In this document: positions 39,593 to 49,395 of the stretch, one piece after another | Numbering within the stretch: position 1 is the stretch's first letter | How the letters are laid out: every line of letters begins with the position of its first letter | Assembly (NCBI GenBank): GCA_024364735.1 | Contig: JAGFNQ010004724.1 | Span: forward strand, 305,096 to 369,095 | Length of the DNA: 64,000 nucleotides | Direction: 5' to 3' | Source: Boesenbergia rotunda | Taxonomy: Eukaryota; Streptophyta; Magnoliopsida; Zingiberales; Zingiberaceae | The notes under the pieces: model-generated | Database searches by the model: none | Told to the model about the DNA's origin: nothing | Seen by the model: the letters and a program-made list of their open reading frames with translations, nothing else | Made by a program: the position numbers and the translations under genes

Positions 39593-40638
39593 ACTTTATT
39601 TCGTGGTAGAGTGTTGAGAGTGTTTTGTTTAGTTTTACATTTTATCTCTAAAACACTTTCATTTTGGAATTGTAATATTTAGCTACCTCGGGGCCTTAGC
39701 CCTTGTGCCACTTTCATGTTTTATTTGCTTATGCTTTCATGTTATTTTATGAAATTCTATGTCATAGCTTGATATTGCTTGAAATTCATTGCTTGCTATT
39801 GAATAATGAGATCTTGTTAAATATGGGCATAAGGGAGGTTCATGTATATGTATCTAAGGTTAAGAGATAAATGGGGGGAGATTTTGTCATATTGAGAGTA
39901 TATAAAGGAAAAGGAGGATTTGGAAGCAATTCTAAGGGTAAAATGATAATGGATGGTTTTAGCAAACATATGGATTCATATATGGATTCCAAAGTTGATA
40001 CAAAATGCTAATTTTTAAGGAAATTAGAGTTTGTACCAAAAGTCAAGCACATTTGATATTTTTTATGAAAATATATTTTTCTAGGGTAGATTACATCCTA
40101 ACAAATGTGCTTGCAAAATTTTACATTTTTCCGAATTTTGTAGAATTTTCTATGCGTTTCTGAATTTGGGCTGAAAATTCAGGTTGAGACTATATCAGTC
40201 GACTGCCCTGGGGGCAGTCGACTGATGTCTCGGGAAGTTTGCAATTTGAGTGTATCAGTCGACTGATGTTGGATCAGTCGACTGATAAGGCTGTGTTTGA
40301 CTTCTGAAGGGGTTTTTAGAGGTAGTTTGAGTTCTTTTTGGCACTAGGGTTAGGATTGCTTAGGGGCAATCTTTATGATGGTGTCAAAGGGGGAGAACAT
40401 GGGGTGTTAAGTTACGTTTGTAACTTAACTCTTGGTTTAACCTTGGTTATGTGTTAAGTTAGGTTTGTAACTTAACTCTTGGTTTAACCTTGGTTATGAT
40501 TGAAAATAGGAGAAGGCATAGGTTAAGGGGGAGGTTACCTCTTGTTTTTACTATGTCTTGTATTTTCAATTGCTATTGCTATTGTTGATTTTGGTTAGCT
40601 AACTTAAACATATTGCCACACATAAAAAAGAGAGAGAT
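39593..40638 (+). other. Element F 3' internal region
   Basis: Non-coding. Palindromes: CAGTCGACTGCCC...GGGCAGTCGACTG (about 40196-40223) and a pair of CAGTCGACTGAT modules (about 40256-40289). A 45-bp tandem duplication (TTTGTAACTTAACTCTTGGT...; about 40408-40497). Purine motifs GGGGGGAGATT (39872), AAAGGGGGAGAAC (40387) and AAGGGGGAGG (40524) lead to the polypurine tract AAAAAAGAGAGAGAT (40624-40638). Confidence 0.7.
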
Positions 40639-40890
40639 TGTTGGGGCAATCGACCCAAAGATGATCTGGAGGATCATGGATTTTGATGTGTGTGTCAATA
40701 TGGTTAAGTTAGGGTTTGTTGTTGGACTAATATGTGTATGTGAGTGTGCAGGGTTGCAGGTACACATAGACTTGGTTGGATGTCTTCAGGTGAAGGGTGG
40801 CATGGAGGCAAGCTGGAGGCTTGTGTGCGCATTCGAGAGACCATGTATAGCAGAGACGATGAGCCGAGGGACGTGAATTTCGAGGCATGC

Positions 40891-41120
40891 ATTTCAAAAA
40901 GGTGGATCCGCCACCTCAGCGGCCCCCTGGTCCCTACCCCATAGGTGTCCAGAGGGAGTAAATCAACGATTTACTGGCGGGGGATAAGACGCCTGGGGCT
41001 GAGAGAATTTAAGCCAACAGATCAGGATTTTACCCCGTGTGCAACTGACGACTCTCGAACCTGAGACCTCCGTTTCAAGTGGCAGGCTCGTTACCCACCG
41101 AGCCAGCCCGTGGGGGCGAC
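40891..41120 (-). mobile_element. SINE (tRNA-derived)
   Basis: About 230 bp on the minus strand, flanked by TTCGAGGCATGC (40879-40890) and TTCGATGCATGC (41121-41132), a 12-bp duplication with one mismatch. Read on the minus strand the head has an A-box-like GGCTCGGTGGGTAACG and a B-box-like GGTTCGAGAGTC about 35 bp later, as in tRNA-derived SINEs, and it ends in a T-rich stretch, as in plant Au-type SINEs. No coding capacity; it depends on LINE enzymes. Confidence 0.8.
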
Positions 41121-41494
41121 TTCGATGCATGCGTGAAGGGTGGCATGAAGACAAGCTGAGGGCTTGCATGTGCATCCGAGGGACGGGAGCCGAAGACGAA
41201 GAGGGCGTGAAGACAACAGATTGAGACTGTTGATTGAAGAGTCGATCAGGTCGTGAGGGTCCGAGAGTGAGTGTTTGTACTCGGGAACTAAGCCAGGAGG
41301 GTTTGAGTGCGGAGAGAAATGTACTCAGGAAGGGAACCCTAGGCTTAGAAGGGGACCAGTCGACTGCCCCTGGGGCAGTCGACTGGGATGGCCAGAATTC
41401 GAAAGGTCAGTGTGTGAGAATTCGAATTCAGGGAGAACCAGTCGACTGCTCCAGGAGCAGTCGACTGACTAACGGTCAGATTCAGCTCGAGCTC

Positions 41495-41503
41495 TATTTA
41501 AAG
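41495..41503 (+). promoter_or_regulatory. TATA box, LTR of element F
   Basis: GAGCTCTATTTAAAGGAGCTC, the TATTTAAAG lying inside an inverted GAGCTC pair. The equivalent box in G is at 53838-53845. Confidence 0.6.
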
Positions 41504-41790
41504 GAGCTCGGTTCAAGCTGTTTACCCTGGGCGAAACTTGCTTGGATAGAGTGAGTTAGTATCCTGTTGTGCTCAGATAGTGTCCAGAGGTTGTGGAGAG
41601 GTTTCTCCACCCACAAGGAGCTACGAGATCTAGCCGGAGGTGCTCCGGGGAATCATTCACCGACGGATTAGGGATCGCTCACCTTACGGGCAGCCGTGGA
41701 GTATGAGTTTTTATCTCCGAACCACATAAATATGTGCGTTAGCAGTGTTTTCATTTGTTTTATTAGATTTCCGCTTGCGCTTGCTAACGT

Positions 41791-41791
41791 N
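41791..41791. other. Ambiguous base (N) at an element junction
   Basis: The only N in the window. To its left is the U5-like end of LTR F (GCTTGCTAACGT); to its right is the leader of minus-strand element D. It may mark an assembly patch or join. Confidence 0.9.
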
Positions 41792-41909
41792 CATTTCTCT
41801 ATACTGAAGTTAAGTAAAGGAGCAATAGAAAAATTGAAACTTAAAGCTTTCTTACTTGAAGACGGCAAGGTTGATGCTGATGTGTGTGTGATGCTGGAGA
41901 ATGGAACCT

Positions 41910-41921
41910 GCTCTGATACCA
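41910..41921 (-). promoter_or_regulatory. Primer-binding site, element D
   Basis: Minus strand TGGTATCAGAGC, two bases inside the LTR end at 41924. Confidence 0.88.
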
Positions 41922-41923
41922 CC

Positions 41924-44663
41924 TGTAGCGACCCGCCTTCTCTTTACCTTAGACGGATCGTTACTTATCTCTACTTCTTGACTTCTATACATGACTAAAG
42001 AAAATTGCGGAAATCTTTTTTTTTTAAACTTTAAAATTCATCTAACAATTATGTTCTAACTTAAGCAATCATGTATAATAATACCATGTCATACTCTCTT
42101 CTCAATCCCATAGCCAATACCCATCGAAAACAACCTTACCCCTCTTAAACAGCCTGTATCAGTCGACTGATGACGTGGCAGTCGACTGATACGGCTGTAA
42201 TCTGTTTTACAGATTTCGGCCCTTGCTATCCAAGGCCACCATTCCTTCAATTTCGAGCCATATCAAACTACGACATCATTTCTATACTCCATATCAGTTT
42301 CCTAAACGATTTAGCCATTCAAACGAATTCATACTATCTTTAGCGACCCGCCTTCTTACTATCTTTAGACGGATCGTTACTTTTCTCTACTTCTCAACTT
42401 TTATACATGACTAAAGAAAATTACGGAAATCTTGTTTTTTTTTTTTTTAAATTCTAACTTAAGCAATCATGTATCAAAAATACCATGCCATACTTTCTTC
42501 TCAAATCCCATAGCTAATGCATATTGAAAACAGCCTTACCCTTCACAAACTGCCCGTACCAGTCGACTGATGACGTCATCAGTCGACTGATACGGCTGTG
42601 AGCAGTTTTACAGGTTTTCGGCAGTTGGTTTCCAAGTCCACCATTCCTTCTATTTCGAGCCATATCAAACTACGACATCATTTCTATACTCTATGTCAGT
42701 TTCCTAAACGATTTAGCCATTCAAACGAATTCATAATCTTGAATTTAGGACTTTTATGGAAGAAAATAAACCAAACAAGTTTATCTAAACTTTAACAATA
42801 GAGTTGTATCAATCTTAACTTCTAACCATTTAAACTTATCATACAAAGTTCTATAACATCACTAAGGCATTATGGAATGAGAAAGCAACTTTTCTAAACA
42901 TACTTAAGCAATAAAGACATGATTCAAAAGGAAATTGATACTATCTTGGCACAAACACCTTTTTCTCTAACAAAGTATCAATATCTTTAACTACTCACTT
43001 TTCTACTTATCCAATGCAATCATAAAAATATATAAGCTAAATAAAATGACATGGAATCTTTACTCTAAGAAATTGAGCATGTAAAACTATCCAAAACTCA
43101 AATACTCTATAATCTCCATAAGCAAGAACTTGAAATTTGAATAAACTTAAACATTTCAATTCAAATAGCTAAATTGTCTTGTGCTTAAGATCTCTCCATA
43201 ATCAGCCACCACACACACTCTACTCAGCACCGCCTCGTCGTCTTCCTTCAGAATTGCTTGCCTTTACCTTTATCTGCAATAAGAGGAAAATGCATCTATA
43301 AGCAAAAAGCTTAGTAAGTACTATCTAGCTCACAAAATCTCGAAATATGCAAAACATGCTTCTAGATCAAACTGAACATCATATGAGATACTAATATGCT
43401 TGAAAGAAAACTAAGGACATGTATAACTCAAAACATGCATACTCAAGCAATAAATAATCTCAATTTACTTTTCTTGGCTCAACTTGAAACTTTAGCTATT
43501 CTTTAACTTTTGAAAACTTTCTTAAACTTTAGAAAACTTTGCTAAAGCATATACTTGAAAATACTAATCACTTGGATCCACTGAAGACGTAAGTACCATC
43601 TCATGCGCGTTCCCTAAAAGGTTGGGGTAGCGAGCCACCAATCCTAATAGAGCAGACCTTGGTCTACCAGGTCCAAGACCTTGGAATTGGACACCTGGAT
43701 TTCTTTAACGACGCCCTTGGACGCCGGGTACTGGCCTTATAAAATAAAATAGCTTTTCTTTCTTTTCTTTCTTATCTGTAAATGCCTTGGCATTTTCTGG
43801 AGCACCTTGCGTGCTAAAATCCCTAAGTCTTGACTTTTGGGGATTTTCTTAAGGCCTTGGCCTTTTCTTTTCTTATCTTTATCTTCTTTTCTTTTCTCAT
43901 AGCTTTTCTTGGTCCCTAATCTCATATAGGGTGTTTATCAAACATATACAAGCATATAAGAACTAAGATCACATGCAAAAACTAAAGCAAAAAGGAAAAA
44001 TTCTCTTTTAAAAACTTTTAAAGGAAATTCTCGCGGAAAAACCGTCTCTTACTGCAGGTGAGCAGTACTTACATTGATATCTTGGACTTACAACCAAGAT
44101 GGATGTCTAGAACTCGGGAGAAACTTGAGATCTCGAAGAATTCTTCACGTCTACGCGTTCCTCTCGTCGCGGGGATCCCGAATATAGAATTATCTCTTGG
44201 GGAAAGGGTCTCGGACGGCTCTCTTGGCTTGGTGTTGGTGTCGCCCAAGAGAGGAGAGGGAGAGGAGGGGTCGGCGCAGGTTAGGGGAAGGAGAGGGTTT
44301 GAGAGAAAATAAAACTTCTCTCTTTAATTAGCTATTTATACTTAAGGGGTCGGATCAACCTAACTACAGCTTAAGTATTTATTTTTCTTTCCTTTTCTGT
44401 GCTTGATATCCTTAGCCCAGCCGGTTGGGCGCTTGTGCTGTTCGGTGGTGGTCGCGGGTTCGATCCACCTGCTGCACTTAAGCTGTTTTTCCAATTTTTC
44501 CCTTTTTCCTTTTCTTTTTCTTTTTCCAAAAATACCAAACGGACTCGGAAAATTCAATAAAAATACTCTAAAAATTCCTAAAAATATCTAGAATATTTCT
44601 AAACCATTTCTAAATAATTCTAAGGACTTTAAGAACTAAAAATGGAAATTTTGGGGCGTTACA
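41924..44663 (-). repeat. 5' LTR of element D
   Basis: On the minus strand it starts TGTAACGCCCCAAAATTTCC and ends GGCGGGTCGCTACA. TATAAATAGC box (minus strand, 44331-44340). Internal tandem duplication of about 400-415 bp (41926-42340 and 42341 to about 42750). Each copy holds a CAGTCGACTG palindrome: 42157-42193 (arms separated by 9 nt) and 42561-42590 (a perfect 30-bp palindrome centred on GACGTC). The interior is AT-rich with CCTTGG-rich repeats (43640-43880) and has no gene. Confidence 0.78.
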
Positions 44664-45520
44664 CTGCATCAACATATACTTCCTCCTGTAACCTTCCATT
44701 TAGGAAAGTAGTTTAAATAAAAATTGTTGAATCTGATAATCCTTGTAAGCTGCTATAGCTATCAAAATCCTAGTGGGCTTAAGCATTGCAACAGGCCAAA
44801 ATGTTTATCATAGTCATTTCGTTGACGTTGATTGAAATCCTTTGCCATAAGCGTTGTTTTATAGGTACCTATGTTCCCATCCATGTCAATCTTTTTCTTG
44901 AAGATCCGCTTGCACCCTATAGGTTTTACCCCAGCTGGCACATCAACTCTCATACTTGGTTGGTGTACATGGAGTCCATTTCAGATTTCATAGCTTTTAG
45001 TTATTTCTCGAAAACATTTGAAGCAATTGTTTCCTCGTAAGTCGACGGTTCGGCTTCCTCGATGAGTAACACTTTCTCATCTTGGGATACAAGCCAACCA
45101 TATCTGTTTGACTCTCGGTGCATTCTTGTAGACTTACGTTGATCTTGCGTTTCTTGAGCAGTCTCAGATGAAGGAGACACTTGTACTTGTGGCACTCTCT
45201 CATTGTCCAACTGTTCATCTTCCAATCTATTTATAGAGTTTGGAATTTCAACTAGACTTACTTTACTCTTACTACTTTCTTTAGATATAAACTCCTTTTC
45301 CAAGAAAATAGCATATCGAGCAACAATAATTTTGTGCTCACTTGAGAGATAAAAAATGGTATCTCATTGTAGCCTTGGGATCATCTACAAACATATACTT
45401 TATGGATCTCGCTACAAGCTTATTAGAATTTTCATTCTTCACATAAGCATCACAACATCATATCTTAAGATAAGACAAATTTGATTTCTTTCTAAACTAT
45501 AATTCATAAGGAGTATTATC
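44664..45520 (-). pseudogene. Copia fragment J (integrase end to reverse transcriptase)
   Basis: The minus strand shows VKPIGCKRIFKKKIDMDGNI and YKTTLMAKDFNQ (44953 to about 44860), matching the reverse-transcriptase start, preceded by an acidic linker with RKSTRMHRESNRYGWL (45303-45001) and, near 45500, the end of integrase. Frames are broken and Trp is replaced (CKRIF for CKWIF). It is unlike A, C, G and H, so a different copia lineage. The left end abuts D (the target base run CTGCA follows D's LTR); the right end abuts H (predicted duplication TTATC at 45516-45520). Confidence 0.75.
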
Positions 45521-46682
45521 TGTTGGTGTCGGAAGCACCAGATTGAATCTTGTTTTGATAAGTGGCAAAGGGTTCAAGTTAAGCCGGTTTGTGTGTACTG
45601 ATAACTTTGTGAAGCTTGCAAGAAAGTCCTAGGTAAGCTAGGCAAGAAGTCTTGATCTGCATGGTTGAGCAAGAAGTCTTGGTCGGGGATCGGGCAACGA
45701 AGTCTTGGTGAGTGAAGTCGAGCATGAAATCTTGGTCCAGGAGACTGAGCAGAAGACTTTGCCGAGCAGTGATCGCAGACAGAAGTCGAGACGGGTCGTG
45801 GTTGAGCGTCTGGCAAAAGTCGAGACAGGAGTCAAGACATCGTCGAGTTCCGAGCAAAAGTCCAATTGGGGGAGCCGACTGACAAAAGGTAAACTCTCTC
45901 GAGAGGAGTAGGTGAGGGCGCGTTCCCCGAGAGAGAACAGTAGGCGTCGGTCCAACCTAGGGTTTCAGGTGAAACCTAAAAGTTAGGACCAAGACAACAC
46001 TGGCTATGTAAATCCATACATGCTTGAATTCTATTTATTATTATTGTGGAACTAACACTTGTTGCAGTTGAAGATGTTGACTCAGTTGGACTAGGGCGCC
46101 TGAATGGGACCCAGGCGCCTGAGAGTTGGCAACGAGTGGGTGAGCTAGCGCAATGGTCAAGTTTGCATGGCGAGTGCTGAGTGGAGGAGCCACGTCGACA
46201 CTCAGGCTCCTGAAAGGGATTAGGGTGCTTGAGCCAGGATAGAATTTGACTGCGCAGTGGATAAAATTGTCGCCCGAGACATTGTGACTAGGGCGCCTGA
46301 ATGAGGACTATATAAAGGGGTCAAGAGCAACACATCAGACATCAACTCACACTCTGCAATCAGTCCATTTTCCTGTGTGCTATGCAATTAAATTCTTGAC
46401 AACACCGAAATGCCATCTGACTCTTCGAGTGAAGAACTTCAACTCATTCAAGGAGTTCAGTATATTTGTTTTAAGTTTTGCACATTAAAACATTGTAATC
46501 TGTACATACTTTCGTCTGATAGTGATTGTCCAACACAAACGAAGCAAGATTCCGAAGCAAGTAAAACTGACCTGTGTTAGTATGTGTGTTTTTGTTTTCC
46601 GTTGTGTACTCGATTGTTTTAAAATTCAAATTTTCTTATAAGCGATATTCACCCTCTCTCTCTCGCTCATCTCGATCCTACA
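45521..46682 (+). repeat. 5' LTR of element H
   Basis: 1162 bp, TGTTGGTGTCGGAAGC...CTCGATCCTACA. GAAGTCTTGRTC-type repeats (45640-45760), conserved CTCTCGAGAGGAGTAGGTGA and GGTCCAACCTAGG block (about 45890-45965), GGCGCCTGA repeats (46095-46300), TATATAAAG (46309-46317), and the GATATTCACCCTCTCTCTC end. Confidence 0.88.
46309..46317 (+). promoter_or_regulatory. TATA box, element H LTR
   Basis: GGACTATATAAAGGGGTC, context as in the related LTRs. Confidence 0.7.
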
Positions 46683-46684
46683 AT

Positions 46685-46696
46685 TGGTATCAGAGT
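46685..46696 (+). promoter_or_regulatory. Primer-binding site, element H
   Basis: TGGTATCAGAGT: one change from canonical (final C to T). Confidence 0.85.
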
Positions 46697-46867
46697 GGAG
46701 GATGCTCAATTTGCTGAAACCACCACTTGAGTATCTTCGGATTTTCATTGTTTTACTTCGAGCATATTTCTTTATTATTATTCCCGCACTGCTAATCCAA
46801 GACAAGAGTCTTGGTACTTTTTTTTGTTTGTGTCTTTGCAAGTCTACTTCTTTCGCTTTCTTTTTAA

Positions 46868-48270
46868 ATGGCCATGCAAAAAGGCTATAACACTGCTCGC
46901 CCCCTCTCTTCTCAGGGGAAGATTTTTATTATTGGAAGAGCCAGATGGAAGTTCACCTGAAGATTCAGGTGGACATGTGGATTATAATCCAGACCGGATT
47001 CGACCTCCCAAGAGACGAGCAAGGGACGGTACTGAGCTATGATAAGTGGGATGCATCTGCGAAGAAGAAAATTGAAGCCGATGCAAAAACAACACAAACT
47101 CTTCAATGTGGACTCACGAAGGAAGAGTTGAACTGGGTCAGACCATTCAGTAGCGCCAAGGAGTTGTGGACTAAGATAATTGAACTCCACGAAGGAACAT
47201 CCGACACCAAGGTAAGCCGTCGAGATTTACTTTTGAATAAATTGTATAATCTAAAAATGCAGGACGGAGAAACTGCGTCTCAACTACACGCTCGGATATA
47301 AGAAATTATGAACGAGCTCCACATCATAAGGCACACCATCGAAAACAAAGATTTGATCAGGTATACACTTAACGCCTTCCCTAGAAACTCACTGTGGGCA
47401 TTCATGGTAGATGCTTACAAAGTTTCTAAGGACTTATCCAAAATAAAATTAGACGGACTATTTTCAGAATTTGAACTACATGAACAGATTAACGGTGCAC
47501 TTATAAAGAAAGGTATAGCTTTATTTGCAGGTAAAATTAAAAAGAAGGCACCAGAACCAGAACCAGATTCTGACTCAGAATCCGAAGAAGAAGAACTAGC
47601 GGAGCTCGTGAACATCGTCCGGAAGTTGTTCAGAGTTCGGAAAGCACAAAAGAAAAAGATGGGACAACTAAAGATCGATCCGGCTGGACCAAAGAACAAG
47701 GCGGACCTCACCTGTTATGGGTGTGGAAAGAAGGGGCATTTCAAGTCCGAATGCCTGAGCACAAAAGAAACAAAAAGGCAACGGAGGAAGAAAACGTTGC
47801 ATGCAACCTAGGATGAGTCGTCTTCGGAATCAAACGAGGATGAATCAACACACTCCAACCTCCTCACATTAACAACTCAAGATGAGATCGGCATCGACTC
47901 CGAATCGAAAGAAGAAACAAAGCATGGAACCATCTCACTGTCAGAAATTGGCAGACTTAAGGTAACAAGTTATTTAGAATCGGATTTATACGAACTCATT
48001 TCTTATCTATCTTGTAAACTAGCTAAGTCTCATGCCCGGGTCAAGTCTCTCTAAGAGGAGGTAAAACTCCTTAGGGAGGAAACTAGCTTTGGTCCTTTAA
48101 CTGAGAAAATTCAGGTCAAAACCTCAAGTCAAGTCCAAAGACTTGAGGAAGAGAATTTCTCCCTGAAGGCTCAAGTCAAAGAACTCAGAGTAAATTTAGA
48201 ATAGTTCACCCTGGGCTCCAAGAATCTTGATTTGATTCTTAGAAAACAGAAGTCTGTTCTAAATTGATCC
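46868..48270 (+). pseudogene. Element H: gag
   Basis: Starts MAMQKGYNTARP, then a one-base loss in the C run near 46899 shifts frame. The main frame resumes at MEVHLKIQVDMWIIIQTGFD, through KELWTKIIELHEGTSDTK and LHEQINGALIKKGIALFAG to the CCHC knuckle CYGCGKKGHFKSEC (about 47712-47754), and then an acidic, coiled-coil-like tail (SSQVQRLEEENFSLKAQVKE). Stops: TAA 47299-47301 (Gln expected), TAG 47809-47811 (Trp expected), and more in the tail. Same architecture as gag of A. Confidence 0.85.
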
Positions 48271-49395
48271 GGAATTGGATTTAAAGTCAATTCATGATTT
48301 AGATCTTATTATTCAGTAGTGAACCACCCTAGCACCCTAGTCCAAGCATGGGCCCCCAAATTGAGCTTGACTAATCAAGCTGGACCAAATCAGTATTGGG
48401 TCCCTAAGGTTCATATCCACTATTTAAATAGACCAAATCAAGGATATGATCCAGGGGGAACAAACAAAAAGACTATTCATGTGGTTTGGTAGTATTGATT
48501 GAATACCTTCTCTGATGTTTGTTTACGTTTATTTCCTTATTTATTTATTTATCTTGCTTAAAATTAGAAATGGTTAGTTAAAGACCAGATCTAAACAAAC
48601 TTGCTCAACCTAGTATTAGGGCAGGGCAAGCTGATAGTACGAAAGGAAAGCCGTCTGGGGAGTCAAGTAGAAGAAGACGTCTTCTATTTGGTCTTTTTAG
48701 TTTGGTGGAACTAGCCGAAGCTACCTCGCCACATCCTCGACTAGTTAGACCAAGATTTCTGAACGAGGAATTTAAAAATAAAATTTCTTTATGCGGCTTT
48801 GTCTAGGAAAGGGTTGTTGATATAATAAAACTAAGGCCAAAGAAGACCTCTATACCTCGCCAAAACCTAGAAGCCAAATATTCAAATATATTTTTAAATT
48901 ACTAATTCTTAAATCTGAATCTAACTCAAGTTTCAATTATATCATAGATTAAACCTAACTTCAAGATAAAATTGAAATCATCTCACAAAACCAATTAGGT
49001 TCTCTATTTTGTCACTTAGAAATGGGTGAGATGACTAGGATGAATAAAGTTAGACTAACTCAAATCTTTCAAAAAATTCTTTTTCAAAATGTCTAATCAT
49101 TGTTTTTCTAAAAAAAAGGGGAAATTTTTTTTCCTTCTTTCAAAATTCTACTTAATCTTTTTCAAAAATTCTTTTTCAATCTTTACCTAAATACTTTTTC
49201 AAAATTCTTTTCAATCCAGTTAATCAGATCAAACTGGTTAACCTGAACTCTGTTTCACAAAATCAACCTACGCTTAACCTGCTTGATCACTTAGACTAGG
49301 TGAGACAGATTAGGCAAGTGAACTTGAACAACCTATCCTATACCTCTACTAAACTGGATCCAAACTAAGTCACTTCATGTATAGGAACATAATGA
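48271..49395 (+). other. Element H: gag-protease spacer with conserved blocks
   Basis: No open frame. Conserved block 48602-48877 (AACCTAGTATTAGGGC, CTGATAGTACG, ACTAGCCGAAGCTACC, GGCTTTGTCTAGGAAAGGG and ACCTCGCCAAAACCTAG) and the stem CATCTCAC (48979-48986) / GTGAGATG (49026-49033), in the same order as in copies 1 and 2. The filler is TTTTTCAAAATTC, again as in those copies. Confidence 0.75.

Larger units (their letters stand above)
35255..41790 (+). mobile_element. Element F: LTR-type element with a 'plant transposon protein' gene
   Basis: Parts: non-coding 35255-36289, decayed gene (36290-37091 and 39207-39592), non-coding tail with purine-rich GGGGGAGA motifs, polypurine tract (40624-40638) and a 3' LTR from 40639 truncated at the N (41791). 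Element A inserted at its left, so its 5' end is off-window. No reverse transcriptase or integrase is seen, so it was probably non-autonomous (a LARD-like element); missing parts left of A are possible. Confidence 0.65.
40639..41790 (+). repeat. 3' LTR of element F, truncated, with a nested SINE
   Basis: Starts TGTTGGGGCAATCG, like the LTR of element G (53341), with which it shares GATTTTGATGTGTGTGTCAATATGG-type sequence, repeated GTGAAGGGTGGCATGRAGRCAAGC units (40793 and 41133), and a TATTTAAAG box (41495-41503). Two palindromes (41350-41378 and 41440-41466). It ends at the ambiguous base; the rest of its U5 is missing. Confidence 0.78.
41792..44663 (-). mobile_element. Element D: 5' LTR, PBS and start of the leader (minus strand)
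   Basis: LTR 41924-44663 (2740 bp), PBS 41910-41921, then only about 120 bp of leader before the N. No coding part is in the window. The TGTAACGCCCC start resembles many plant Ty3/gypsy LTRs, but the PBS is methionine-tRNA type and no pol is visible, so the superfamily is open. Confidence 0.7.
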
